Shown in pieces: positions 34,651 through 46,624 of a stretch of DNA of 64,000 nt (its first letter is position 1; every line of letters begins with the position of its first letter). The position numbers were made by a program, and so were the translations under genes. The DNA is from Melampsora larici-populina 98AG31 (taxonomy: Eukaryota; Basidiomycota; Pucciniomycetes; Pucciniales; Melampsoraceae), in the NCBI RefSeq assembly GCF_000204055.1, contig NW_006768766.1:1653481-1717480 (forward strand). Direction: 5' to 3'. The notes beneath the pieces are model-generated. The model did not search any database. It saw nothing but the letters and a program-made list of their open reading frames with translations, and was not told the DNA's origin.

Positions 34651-36602
34651 TCATGATTGCTTAGTAGGTGTCATAGGAGGTTGATAATATCTTCTAGAAC
34701 TAGGAGGCATAGTAGCCCTAAGTTCAGCCAAACTAGGAATCAAAGCCTTCACATTCGACTTGACTTTGAAAGACGCTGGTTGATGTTTTTTGGAATGATT
34801 GGAAATCTTAATTCGACCTGAAACATGATCATCATCATCGGCTTCATCCATCATATCAGATTGTTTTCGTTTACGAGACATCAAAGGTGTTGTGAATGAA
34901 TTAGATTTGATCAAATTCGAAATCGGTTCTCCTTTGAAACTCAACAGCGGATTAAGATTAGATGAAAGTTGGATTTCTTGAGAAATTATAATCTTCACTT
35001 TTTGGTTCTCTTCTTCAATCGAATAAGAAGGTGATAAGAACTCTTTCATCTGTTCATCTGAAGCTTGGTTTGTACTTAAACATGATCTTGGAATCCCTTC
35101 GTCCTCCTGAGCATCCTTAGAAGATTGGTTCATCAGTCTTGAATGTAATCTTAATGGTTTAAACTTTTTAAATGATTGGATTGGTGTGTGTAAATCAGAA
35201 TGAAAAAGTTGAGTAGATGTTTGAAAGGATTTAGTTAAATCATCTAGTTGATATTTGATGGAGTCTTCCACTAAAGTAGGTGATGATAAATCCACATCAT
35301 TATATTCATGATGGATGAGCTTTGGGGTTTGATCAACTGATTGATTTTCTTGAATCAGATTAGGATGTGAATTGGATTGAATCAAATCACGTTGAATGAA
35401 TTGACTTCGTTGTTGTCCAAAGAATTCGAATGGATCTAGTTGAGAATCGAATTGAGTAGACGTCGATTTAGGTGAGATGATCTCTAAAATCGATTTCGGG
35501 TTGGGCTTTCGATCACCCGTCTCAATCGATAATACACTTGATGATGAGCTTGGATTGAGATTCCATGTTAAGATCTTGGAATGATGATGAGAAGCTTCTT
35601 GAAGATTTGGATCAGCTTCCATCGATTGGTTTGGATTCTCAATCTGTTGGTTAGGTGTATCTATCGAATCGAAATCATCAAATCATCAAATCATTTATGT
35701 GATCATCAAAGCAAAACAAAACAAATTAACAAATTACACATACCTTGGTGAATAAGATCAGAGTATAAAGAAGTGTGAATTGATTCCATTTCGAATTTGG
35801 GAGTGGTTCCTTTGTTAAAAAAACCTTTCAAAATAGTCGCTAAGAAAAGAAACCAATGAAAATCCATCAAGTTAAGATCAGAAAACCAAATCCATAATGT
35901 TTGGTTAAAGAAGAAATGGGTTGGTGACTTACAAAGAATCAAAGAAATTCAGCACGGAGAATGGATGATATATATATGTAAGACCAACAAAGTAAAGCTT
36001 AGATTGAAAAAGTTATTAAAGATTTAAATCCGAAACCAATCAAAGCTTTGGTAGTGGTGCTAAGTTTGAAAAGATGAAGATTTAGATGATAGATTTGGAT
36101 GTGAATGAGTTATAAAGTGTTTGTTTGGTATGAAAGTCTTTTTTTGATGAAGAAGCCAATGCGATCCAAAAGTGAGGATGAGAAGATTAATTGAGTGAGT
36201 ATGTAGTGTGTTGAAATGCGAATGATTGTAAGGTAGAATTGATTGGGGTAAAGGGAAGAGAAAAAAAGGTACAGGATTTGATTAAATCAGATTAGTTGAT
36301 GGTGGTTGATTTGTTATAGGTTTGGTTGAGATGAAATTAGTCGAGTGAAGTGGTAGTGAATCCAAACTTTTAAGCAGAATGTTGTTATTTAAGTAAGTAG
36401 AAAGGTAGATTAGTGATGATTTGATTTATTTGACTCTATACGATGAGATGAGATGAGATGAGATGAGATGGGTGGGTTATCGATCCAAGACTATGATCAA
36501 TCAAAGGTATTTATTGAAGAGTGATAACCTACCTACCGTTGTTCCATCAATCAATCCTTTATGATCAAAAATGAAATCAAACTTTGATCGATTTCTAACC
36601 AT
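34651..36602 (-). CDS. Unrecognised Ser/Gln-rich protein (provisional exon model)
   Basis: The main exon (35660-34651) codes a 336-residue, Ser/Gln/Asn-rich part with a basic segment (MSRKRKQSDMMDEADDDDH) and a conserved-looking end (PSLAELRATMPPSSRRYYQP, then PMTPTKQS). The upstream exon (35838-35744) joins in frame through CACCAAG|gtatgt and gattcgatag. A first exon ending at 36533 (MVRNRSKFDFIFDHKGLIDG) joins in frame only if an intron of 694 bp is accepted, long for this DNA. Sequence before that Met stays open and includes a hydrophobic stretch (FFILTYTIIAFI), so the start is not settled. I do not recognise the family; the KRKR-type basic segment could be a nuclear signal. Confidence 0.45.
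36441..36471. repeat. GATGA microsatellite
   Basis: Six direct GATGA units, inside the provisional 694-bp intron or upstream region of the unrecognised minus-strand gene. Confidence 0.9.
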
Positions 36603-39600
36603 TAAAGTCTGTTGATTGGTGATAAAAGCGATGATGGTATAAGTCAAAATAAAGAAATCGGTTGACCAGTCACCCAACTTGTAACCAACTCTTTCGATTC
36701 CCCTTGAAAACTTTTCATTCGATTCGATTCGATTGACAAAGAAAAAAAAAGGAAATCTAGCAGAAACCGAGATAAAGGAACGGAGGAGGAAGAAGATCTG
36801 GTTCAACTTCGGTTGTATGTAACAGAAACACACACTTCGATCCTTTCAAATTGATTTATTCACCAATTCATCTTCTTCTTCACTTCAGTAAAACCTCATT
36901 CATACATTCAAAAACCCAAGGAAGATTCACCATAATTTCAATCATCATTAGGATCTTCTTATCACTCTTCCCTGCTGCCTCTGTTCATTCAGATATAATT
37001 CGGCTTGATAATCTGAAGGATGATATGTTGGATGATTATTGTTAACATCCAAAAGTGTTTGCAGTATTCAGAATGATGAGATCCTTGATCAATTGAAGTG
37101 ACTCTCAGATCTGTTAACAAGGAGAAAATCAGATATGACCCAAAAGACTGATATGTGAAATGATCCTCATTCTTTTATCCCAAAATGACCAATCTTCTTC
37201 AAATTCATAAATCTTTAAATCTCAAAACTCGTGTTTGATTGAGACGAGATGAGAAGACATTTGGAGAGTGTTAAATTTTCATTGGAAAGCAAACCAAATT
37301 AACCAATCAACATCATTTAAAATCATTCAAGTTCTTCTTTGGTTGATATTAAAAAATCAGATGGCATTTGTTTCTATTCCAGAAGAGCTCTAACATGAGA
37401 TAATCGTTTATAAGACATCAGTTTACCTCAATCTAGAGATAAATCTAGTCTGAACTATAGATTAAGATACACCAGGTCACTATAATGCTACAATCTATCA
37501 TCATCAATTAGGGTCTACAAAGTTTTTGTTCTAGAAATTTCCAGTCATCTTTTTCCAGAACACCCAAAGCCTCCTGCTCTTCTGGAAAACATACAGTGTT
37601 GGTTATTCTAAGCTTCAGAATACTACAAATTCAGAACACACCCAAAAAAAAAAACTTCTGGTGTTCTGGGGAAACACTTCTGGAAATTTCCTGCCTGATA
37701 CACACATGTTTGTTTGGCTGAACAGGACTCTTGATGTTGGCCATGCACAATCTTGTGCAAGCTTGCCAACTTGCACAATCTACTCACTGCAAGTCATGTA
37801 TGGACAGAAAGCCAAGTAAACTTCAGATGCACCATACCTTACCAGCATACAAACCACAAACTGGGTCTATTTGTGTGCCATCCAGCTGCATGAGCTGGTA
37901 CCTCATGCCGGGGGTCAAAAGTCCCTCCATGTCTATTTATGGGATACAAAGTAATAACCCAGAATAACTAGTACCCGTACAAGGCACAAGGGAGGTTACT
38001 CCTGTCCATGCCCGCACTTGTGTAGTGTGTCATCAACATCCCAGACCTCAGCTTATCTCACCACATGGACATTGGCTGCTTAAGTAACCAAAGGATTGGA
38101 TAAGCAGCCATCAGTGCCAGGAGGATGAGCATGTGCTGATGATCCTTGGCTGAGGCCTGGATGCCTTCAGAGATATAGGAGACAGCTCCCTGAGATCCTC
38201 TTTCCCCCATCTCAATTTTTTTGTTTCCAACTTTGATTCTGGTTAGGATCAAATCTCATCGACCCCCTTGCTGTTTCTCTAGCTTCCTGATCTTGTCTTT
38301 TTTGGTCCTCCCACCCTCCCTACATATTTCTTTGTGTGTCACACACTCCAGGAGGTTGAACACTCAGGGTGTATCACTCCCCCTTGTGTTCTCTCCTGGG
38401 GTTTTGTTTGTTGTTTTTGTGTGTCAGAGTTTTATTCCCCTTACCTTCACAGGCATGTTCCGGCATCCTCAGGTTCCCTGCGGAGAGTCATGTACCTTCC
38501 CTTTCTGGATGCTGTTAGAAGTGACGGTGAATAAACCCCCTACCCCACGCACACCATACTTGATTGTATGGCATACACATATTTCCAACAGTCACACTTA
38601 TGCAATATCAGAGGTTAGGGCTGTCCTATAACAGCTGCCTATTCTTGATAAAGAAAGTACACCATAGGTGTATTTGTACGGCATAGTCGTACACTCACAA
38701 GATCAAGGCTACTAGAGATGCTGCCTCATTGTGAATGTACTTGTCCAAGTTTCCCAACTCACACTTTTTGGCTGAAGTTGAGAAACTGGGAAACCAGGCA
38801 AACAGGCAAGTACAGCCAACAAGTCCAAGTTGGAAAACTTGAACAAGTTCTGGGTTTCTAATTTGTATCCCAGAATTTATGTCAGCAATTGACCAAGAGT
38901 AGGTCTCACATTTAAACAACTCAAACTCACTCAAAGATGATATTGCAAGTCAAACCATCACTTGTGCTCAGATAAAAAAAAAGATAAATGCCAAATGCCA
39001 GACAACCTGCTCCCAAATGCAAAATTGAAATTCACAATGACCAACATCTTGAAACTCATATCAGTTGATTTTTCAGAATTGAAGAGCTTGAGGAGTTCAA
39101 ATGCCTGGCTGCATTGTGGAACCATGCTGAGTGTTTCTGATGGTGAGGACAAGTTGTTTAGCTATTTTTTGCACTAGGTGCACACCCATCAAGAAGTCAG
39201 TTGTCCGCACCTAGGTGTGACAGTGCCCCTCAATAAGAGAGAGTGTCCACAACATGAGCACCAGCCAAATTCTGGAGTTAAGTGCATACTCCCCTTAAGC
39301 TCCCAAGCCATAGCCTTTTTTTAGAAACCCCGGTAATCGATATGTGGGTCTTCTATTGAATTTGTCAAGAACTCTACTAACATCAACCTGAATCAACCCC
39401 AGACTATATTTTCAAAAGCATCCTGAAATAATACAAATCACAAGCTCTGGTCAAACAGTTCAAATTCCACAAAATGTTTGGTGTGAGCAAACTTTCTTAC
39501 ACACCAGACAAGCTCACTCATGTGACTCAAATTGAAAACATCCTGTATGCTGCCAACTCCACTGAGTCTACTTCTCTTTGGCCACCCAACATTGGCTCTG

Positions 39601-40589
39601 CACAGTAAAAGGTGGAGGAGCTTGAATGTGGTCTGGAAGGACCCCAGAATGTCCCAAAAGAGGGCACTTAGCAAAAATCCAATCTTTTCAAGGTGAATTT
39701 TCACCAACATTTCAGAATCCAAGCTTGTTTGCTGTACCCATTTCTTTGCCAGGCATATGATATTGTTTGGAAGATACAATGGAGAGGGATCAAAAAGGCC
39801 CTCTGGGCCTCTCTTTTGGTTTGGTGAAAGGGCTCTTTGACCGAAAAACATCAAGAGGAATTGATAGATAGTGTATCACAAAAACCAGAAACACAATCAT
39901 TGAGAAAGAAGAAAGTAGATTCTTTGAAGACTACTTATCTCTATTAGTTTTCTAAGTCTTGTGTTTGAGTGCTTTTAACTGGGATTCAAATGCTCTGATA
40001 AACTTTGGGGCATCAATAGGAACAATACTTCTTTTAACCATTTTTGAGGATGAATATGGATAGATATGAGTGAGAAAAACAATCAAAGAAAGTTGAAGCA
40101 AGACAAGCGCCAAGATTGCTTGAGGGGGACCAACAGAAAACCTATTGGAACATAATGTAATACAGACATAGGAACCAAAAATACAGTACCTTGGTGTATG
40201 GAAGTTGAAGCTGCAACAGAAAATTTCTTAACAAAGGCATGTTCAATGTGGGCTTTTCCAAGTGGTTGAGCCCTATCCCAAAGGGTGTACCAATGTAATT
40301 TGCTCCCTGGAATGTTTTTCCACTGCTCCAATCCATAGGCTAAAATTGTACAACTTCAAAAATCTTTTCAAATAGAGAACTTCTGCAGTACATACTTTGA
40401 AAGCTTTGACTACTGTTAGCTACTGTTGAGCTTTGTTACTGTCACCACTGTCACCACCTTGCCTCAAGGAAAATCACTAAAATATGTTTTTTTGCGCAGT
40501 AACCTCTGTAGGGATATTCCAGGGTCCTGGTCTGGCACATCTTGAGGACACTACTGAAAAGAAAATCAAATAAATTGAGGTGTGTAAAA

Positions 40590-40960
40590 ATTCAGGAGAA
40601 GCGTTGTCAATACAATATGAACAATGGATTGATGATGGTGGGAACATCATTGATGAGAAATGTTTGATCAACAACCTGCTGTCTCTCAAACATTCTGCAC
40701 CCTCATAACTCACCCCTGATCAGTTTGACACAATCATCCAACTTGCAGAATCCCACACATGATCTGAAGTCATTTGTCAAACTTACACAAATTCAAAGGA
40801 GCAAAAGATTGATGCAGCCAAAACAGCACCTGCAACCTCAACATGTGATTCTTTGAAGCCAAAGCCCATCAAACAAAAACTAAAGCCATGTGTATCAACT
40901 AAAACCTGCAGAGCCATCTACTCTGAAGAGCTCAAGGTCCTTACCAACACTGCCACTATA
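40590..40960 (+). pseudogene. Decayed coding relic, possibly retroelement gag-like
   Basis: On the plus strand a protein-like stretch reads QYEQWIDDGGNIIDEKCLIN then NLLSLKHSAPS, a stop, LTPDQFDTIIQLAESHT, another stop, and then a Lys/Thr-rich part (SEVICQTYTNSKEQKIDAAK). Two in-frame stops break it. The pattern of a helical region followed by a basic Lys/Thr/Pro stretch resembles gag-type proteins of Ty1/copia elements, but no zinc knuckle is visible. The assignment is weak. Confidence 0.3.
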
Positions 40961-41095
40961 CTACACTATACCAGTATAGCAGTGGCACTATACCGGGTAT
41001 AGTTTGACTATACTTTGAAAAGACAGTATAGTATAGTATAGTATAGTACGTACTTGACTAAACTATACTAAACTATACTGTGCTATAGCAAGAGT
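40960..41095. repeat. TATAG low-complexity and hairpin-forming DNA
   Basis: Runs of TATAG/CTATA units. ctatacc and ggtatag near 40990 form a perfect short palindrome, and acagtatagt (41023-41032) pairs with actatactgt (41072-41081). It can fold into stem-loops; it may be the tip of a small inverted-repeat element. Confidence 0.6.
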
Positions 41096-42137
41096 ATTGT
41101 AGTATCACCTTGAATACAACCCCTTATAATCAAAAATATCTCTTTTGATTAAAATTGACAAGAGCAGTCAACAACAAGGTAAAGATAAAACATAAGTTTT
41201 GCCAAGATTGCTTGGTTTTTCAACTCACATAACAATTTGAATCATGTAGACACAACATTGTGAGTGTTATGGAGATTACACAGCAAATATGATTTTGTTC
41301 AATTGTTTTTCTATCAATTGTTCTTCATGTAAGATTTATTGGCACTAAGAATAAAGGAGAACCCAGCAAGGTTTCCCCCTTATCAGGATACCACAATAGA
41401 TGAAATCAAACTTGATTTTTTCATTTTTTTGTTAGCTTGTCTATAGTTAGAATCCAACATGAAAAACAAGATGAGATATTCTTGATTTCAAGTATTTCAA
41501 TAAAAACCAACACATTTCAAACTTGTTAGTACTACAAAAGAGATAGGATTGGCCATGTTTTTGACTGAGTTGTAAGTTGAAAGTGATGAGCTGAAGAACT
41601 TGAGAGATAGAATAAGTTTTGGTCAAGCTTATACTCTTTACTATATAAATATCAAAAGGGTTCTGGTGAAGCACAGGTATTCTTTTTTGGCAGAAAAAGA
41701 GGTGTATAAAGTGATGTTCTTCCAAGTTGATCAAGATTGATTGAGCTTTTTAGTAAAGAAGAGTGCAGCCTGTGTCATCCAGAGCAGGCCCCTACATAAA
41801 GAGTATGAAGATCTGGGATCATACCACAACACTTGTGACCCCGGTTACCATCGTGACTTATTCGCCCTTTTAAACTCGGGCTATGTTGCAGCTTGGTACC
41901 ACCAAAGCGTTCGTTTTGAGGTCTCAATCAGATGGCTATGCGGCAGCGTGATTCTTGCCCCTTTGAAGCTTGTAATAAAGGGTATCATTGATCCGTGTGA
42001 GAGCTTCGAGAGATGAATGAATGCAAATGAACCCATCTGAAACCAACCACAGCCAGTAGCACAGCTTATGATGATTTGGATTTATATCAAGCAAAGCTTC
42101 ATACCAGCATTGAAAAATGTGAGGGAGAAGCAATAGT

Positions 42138-42158
42138 TATGGTCCTCAAACCTGTGCA
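42138..42158 (+). repeat. Left terminal inverted repeat of the Harbinger element
   Basis: 21 bases, perfect complement of 46601-46621. The 3 bases before it (AGT) repeat directly after the right end. Confidence 0.93.
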
Positions 42159-42338
42159 GAAATTTGTGCAAGTTTTGTACAAGTTCTGTGCAAGTTCTTT
42201 TGACATCTTGCACAGAATTTGCACCAAACTTGCAGACTTAAGAGTTACATATGTCAAATTAATTTAAAAGCCCCGTTATCACAAGGGCTTCCCATCCTTG
42301 AGCCCAACCACTTGCTTTCCCTGCAGAGAAGCAGATGG

Positions 42339-44295
42339 ATGATTACAGTGATGGCTCAATTACCTCCCACACATCAAGCTCAATCCTATTTAAGTCCGAT
42401 ACATCTTGATCCAAACCTTCAAGTAATTTCCCCGCACATTGCCAATTCAACTATCACGACATCCCCCTTACCAATCGTATCTTCGGCCAACTGGGTTCAA
42501 AGTCCAAGTGCAATCACTGGCCAACCACTTCAGGTTGCAATCATCCCTCCTTTGATGAACACACCTACCTACTGCTTATCCCGATCTAACAGTCTCACCC
42601 AACAGATTCCAAATAATAACTCACCATCAAATACTATGCATGACGAATCAACACTTCCTTCAAATTCTGTGACTCAAAAACAACCAAGTCCTGACAAACC
42701 AAAAAAGAAGAAACGTAAATATACAAGAAGGAAGACTTCAGATACAGCAAAAAAAGAAACACCTTTGCCGAAAGAATCAACTGATCAGAAAAAAAACATC
42801 TCATGGAAAGCGGAGCTCAATTCTGAGGGGAAAAGTAGGATTGTTCTGATAATTGAATGGTTGGGAACAGCAACCACAACAGGGACACGATATGATTGGT
42901 GGAAGGGAGAGATGGACATGGACACACGAACAATCTACAGCAAGAAGGATCTTGGTGAAAAAATGGCTGAGTATTTGGCTGAACAAGGTTTACCCGGCCA
43001 AGATGGGAAAGGTGTTGAGACACAGGTCAGTGGATCAGAACCGCTCCGTTTGAAATAATTTGACTAACTTGATTCTATGTAGATCCGAACCCTCGAAACA
43101 GGCTTTACCAAGGCTGAAGACTTTCGCAACCGGACTGGTGAAGGTATTTTGGATGATCTCAAAGAACAAGCACGTAATGAGAAAACTAGGAACGGCTACG
43201 AATCTGATAGTGATGAGTGGCAGGTACTGGTGAATTCAACCAAATCCAAGTTTGACCGTATGTACTGAGTCATCTTGTCCAAGCAGACTTGGAATGGTTG
43301 CATGCTGATGTTTTCTCATCTCAACAGAGCTTTTGTTCCGATACAGCCCACACTACTACGATCTCCAACCGTTTATGTCCACACGCACTAATATCATACC
43401 CCAGTCTGTACGCGAAAGTGGGGATGTTTTAGATGAAGAGGACATTCTTCCCTCTTCAAATCGCGCACGCAACCACTCTCCAATCAGCAACATATCATCA
43501 TTACAAGAAAGCCAAGAAACCAAAAGAACTCGATGTGAAAGTCCTTTCGATAATGATTTAGAGCTACCCCCAAACTTAGATTTCACTGAACTGTCGAACG
43601 GTCCGGATTATGGTTCAACTTCCCAATCCCAACAATTATCACCTTCTCCAAACAACTTCAACAATAATGTAAGTGGTCGAAACACACGGGGAAGACCTAT
43701 CAAGCGTCCAAGATCACTTCACGTCGATAACAAACTAGGTTCTAGGTCCACCTCAACCTCGGCTTCCGATGTACACAATCTCTTAGTGTCTCAACTACCC
43801 TCACGCGAAGAAAAATTAGAGAGGAACAAGCTTGAGAAGGATCGATTGATGTTTGAGGAAAAGTACATGAAGGCAGAGCAGGATGCACGACAAGAAGAGC
43901 TCAAAACGCAGGCTAGACTGGCTGAGGCAGTTTCTCGTCACCTTTCAGGAGGTGATGATGGTTTACAAGAATCCGATCGTGCCCAACGTGCTCAACTTAA
44001 ACTCGAGCAAGAAAGACTTCAGGTGGATCTTGTAAGATCTCAGTTGGCTCGCAGCCGTGAAGATCTCATCACAGCGAGGAGTGACCGCAAGTTGTCAATG
44101 TTGGCTAAGTATAAGGCATTGGGTTTTTCACTTGAAGAAGCCAAAACCTTAATACAAGAGGACGAAGACCAGATACGAAGTAAGTGATCCACCATCTTGT
44201 CTCAGATTGGTGTTTCCAATCCATTATGGACACTCCTGACCAGTTCGTTTGCTCTGATAGGGGGACTTGACAATCATTCTCAAGAAAACAATTGA
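42339..44295 (+). CDS. Harbinger partner protein, trihelix/Myb-like with coiled coil
   Basis: PIF/Harbinger elements code a second protein that binds DNA and brings the transposase to the nucleus. Exons 42339-43025, 43083-43257, 43328 to about 44176, and perhaps 44261-44295 join in frame; without the last intron the frame stops at 44187. After a Pro/Ser/Gln-rich N-terminus comes a basic stretch (KPKKKKRKYTRRK, nuclear signal), then a Trp-containing globular part (SWKAELNSEGKSRIVLIIEW, YDWWKGEMDMDTRTIYSKKD, GFTKAEDFRNRTGEGI) of the kind seen in fungal Harbinger partner genes. The C-terminal third is a long charged helix (EEKLERNKLEKDRLMFEEKY and on), probably a coiled coil. The assignment rests on position in the element as much as on motifs. 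Confidence 0.75.
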
Positions 44296-44521
44296 TATTT
44301 AGTTCGGTGTGACTTACACTCAGTTACTTATGAATGTAACTTATTTAGTTTAAAATCTCTTTCTTTCTTCAATTAGTGTTCGTTTCTCTTGAATCAACTC
44401 GTTGTGAAGTGTTTGAAAATCTCACAAAATGGTTATCATGATTTTGAATCGACTTGATGTGGTCATTAATAACTATACTCTTGAGAAATATATTCCTTTG
44501 GTTTTGATTATGGTCCGTGTT

Positions 44522-44790
44522 AAACGATGAGAATTCATATTGATGAAATGTGTTAATCGATCGAAATTGATCACATAAACGATGAGAATTCATATCGATG
44601 ATATGTGTGAATCGATCAAAATTGATCAATTCATAAATGAACAGATTCACTTATATCAATTTAAGTTACTCAAGAGTCTTTAAATTGCATTCCATATCAT
44701 TTAAATGTGTTAATCGATCAAAATTGACAACTCTTAAAGTAACAGATTCACTTATACCAATTTAAGTTGGTCAAGAGTCATTAAATTGCA
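44522..44790. repeat. Tandem repeats between the two convergent Harbinger genes
   Basis: Two repeat types overlap. A unit of 55 bp (starting aaacgatgagaattcatat) occurs at 44522 and 44577. A unit of about 102 bp (starting aatcgatcaaaattga, including cagattcacttata and aatttaagtt) occurs at 44610 and 44712. They fill the 3' spacer between the genes and do not code. Confidence 0.75.
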
Positions 44791-44878
44791 AAAAGGTTTT
44801 TATTTGATTTGAAAGCATCTTGCTGAGACATATTCTTTTTGAGAACTTTACAAACAAGGTAGGATGAAATGGAAAAAA

Positions 44879-46482
44879 CTATAAAGATTCACAAAAGATA
44901 CGAAATACACGCATGCGAGTTTCTTTGTCATCATCTAGATGTATTTCATCCAAGATGAAAGGGTCTTCAGGATCCACAGGAGATCCTATATTATACTTGA
45001 AGGTGCTTTGTTCTTTGTGATCCAATAAGAAGTTGTGCAGGATACAACATGCTGATATCCAAGCATTCAGGCGCTTTACACATTGCTCGTCCTTTAAGAG
45101 CAATCGTAAGTCTTTCAAAGACTGCCATCGAGACTTAAGCATACCATTACAGTGTTCAATTGCTACACGTAATTCACTCAAAATTTTGTTAAAAGCCATC
45201 TTCTCGTGTGTCAGAGGAATACCTCCCACTCGTTTGAAAGCCGGGATAATGAACGAGTTGGTGCTGTAACCTGAATCAGCCAGGAGATATTCTCCTTCGG
45301 AAAAAAAGTCCATCGGGTCTGACCAGATCTGGAAATATGACTGGTCAGTGAAATAAAACAAAGCCGTACAAAAGCTTGAAAAGATATTGAACTTACCGAG
45401 GAAGTACGCATGACTCGCTGGTCATGAACACTACCACACCAACCATGGCGAGCAAACGTGATCCTACGATCATGATTGCATACAAGCATTGAGTTGACTG
45501 CATACATATATTTCCGTGTCCAATAGTCCTCTTTGCACTTTGGAGGACCAAATGCAAGAGGTATCAATGTACCATCCACAAAACCAACACAACCTTTGAA
45601 AGGAGTGTTTGCGCCCACAGAAGATCGAATTTTAACACGCTCCTCAGGTGTAGGCCAAGACAAATACTTCTTTTCCATCCGAACGATTGCAACGATACAT
45701 CTCCACGTGAAATTTTCAACGCTGCCTTCTGAAACCACCAAGTAACTGTAAGTAAACAAATGAATAGCTGAAAACCCATCATTATATGTAGAAGCTCACG
45801 TGAAATACCAAATAGATGAGCAAGAACACCAATACCACCTCCATTTCCCGAAAGTCCAAGATTCGCCAGAGTGACCAGGAGTTGAAGCTCAATTGGGCTC
45901 TGCGGACATGTTGATTGATTCTCAAATACATCACACGTTGCAATTTCGTTAAGCAAAGTCAAGTAGCTGGAACGGTCCATTCGAGCCTAGTGTTGTAAGC
46001 TGGTGAGTTAAACAAACACCTAGAGCACATCATATCGAAATGAACAAACATACCAGGTTCAAAAAGGTCACATCGCTTGAGGCCCAGATTCTATTGAACA
46101 TCGTGTGAAATTCTTGAGGTCCACGGCGCCTTGATTCAAAGTATCGCTTGCGCTGGACCATATCGATCGCAAGTGACCATAAGGCTGGATTATTGAATGG
46201 AGCCAGCGGGTCTGATCGGCTTGTTGAAGAATTGAGCAAAGACTTCGATCGTTTTCGAAATATCATCCACAGGGCCACACACACATGAGGCTCGAGATTG
46301 AACGCCGCTTGAATGCGTGGGAGCTGTAGTAGCTGGCAGAAGTTGGAGATACTGGAATTTGAGCGACTGGAAACCTTTCGCCTTGCAGTTAGGACCAGAC
46401 TGTGAGGACTAAAATCGTTGCCTTGATTGGCGAGTCGCTTGAATGCTCGAATGACTTTTTTGCGGGACGAGAGGCGTGGCAT
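44879..46482 (-). CDS. PIF/Harbinger DDE transposase
   Basis: The catalytic protein of the element (DDE_Tnp_4/HARBI1 family). It cuts at the terminal repeats and inserts at 3-bp targets. Start: ATG at 46482 (MPRLSSRKKVIRAFKRL). Exons run from there to about 46052, then from about 45988 to 45796, from 45743 to about 45398, and from about 45345 to 44879. The second joins the third as LFGIS|QGSVENFTWRCIV, a typical Harbinger helix-turn-helix-like region. Catalytic motifs are all present: first Asp in FVDGTLIPL, second Asp in LLADSGYS, and Glu in RVAIEHCNGMLKSRW. The family tail AWISACCILHNFLLD follows. No stop or frameshift breaks the model. Exon borders at the second and last intron have two possible acceptors. 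Confidence 0.9.
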
Positions 46483-46600
46483 GAAGGGCAAGATTGGGCA
46501 ATTCGTAGTGGGGTTGTGAAAAAAATAATTATGCAAGATTGGTGCAAGAAATCTTGCACCGATCTTGCACGGATCTTGCACGTCGGTCTTGCACGGATCT

Positions 46601-46621
46601 TGCACAGGTTTGAGGACCATA
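46601..46621 (-). repeat. Right terminal inverted repeat of the Harbinger element
   Basis: 21 bases, perfect complement of the left end, followed by AGT. The transposase start codon lies about 120 bases inside this end. Confidence 0.93.
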
Positions 46622-46624
46622 AGT

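Larger units (their letters stand above)
36603..42134. other. Gene-poor, repeat-rich island left of the Harbinger element
   Basis: About 5.5 kb without an intact gene. It holds scattered short open frames that break soon (37731-37967, 38221-38631, 39438-39854 region), AT-rich spacers, a decayed coding relic near 40590-40960 and TATAG low-complexity DNA at 40960-41095. The composition and broken frames suggest remains of several transposable elements. I could not name a family from motifs. Confidence 0.45.
42135..46624. mobile_element. PIF/Harbinger DNA transposon, apparently complete
   Basis: The element spans 42138-46621. Its ends are 21-bp perfect inverted repeats (starting TATGGTCCTCAAACCTG on the left and its complement on the right), flanked by a 3-bp direct target duplication AGT at 42135-42137 and 46622-46624. 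Three-base target duplications and a two-gene layout are the hallmark of PIF/Harbinger. Inside are a plus-strand gene for a DNA-binding partner protein and a minus-strand gene for a DDE transposase, in convergent order. Both ends carry clustered GTGCAAG motifs. Both genes keep open frames across plausible introns and the transposase keeps its DDE residues, so the copy may be autonomous or recently active. Confidence 0.92.
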
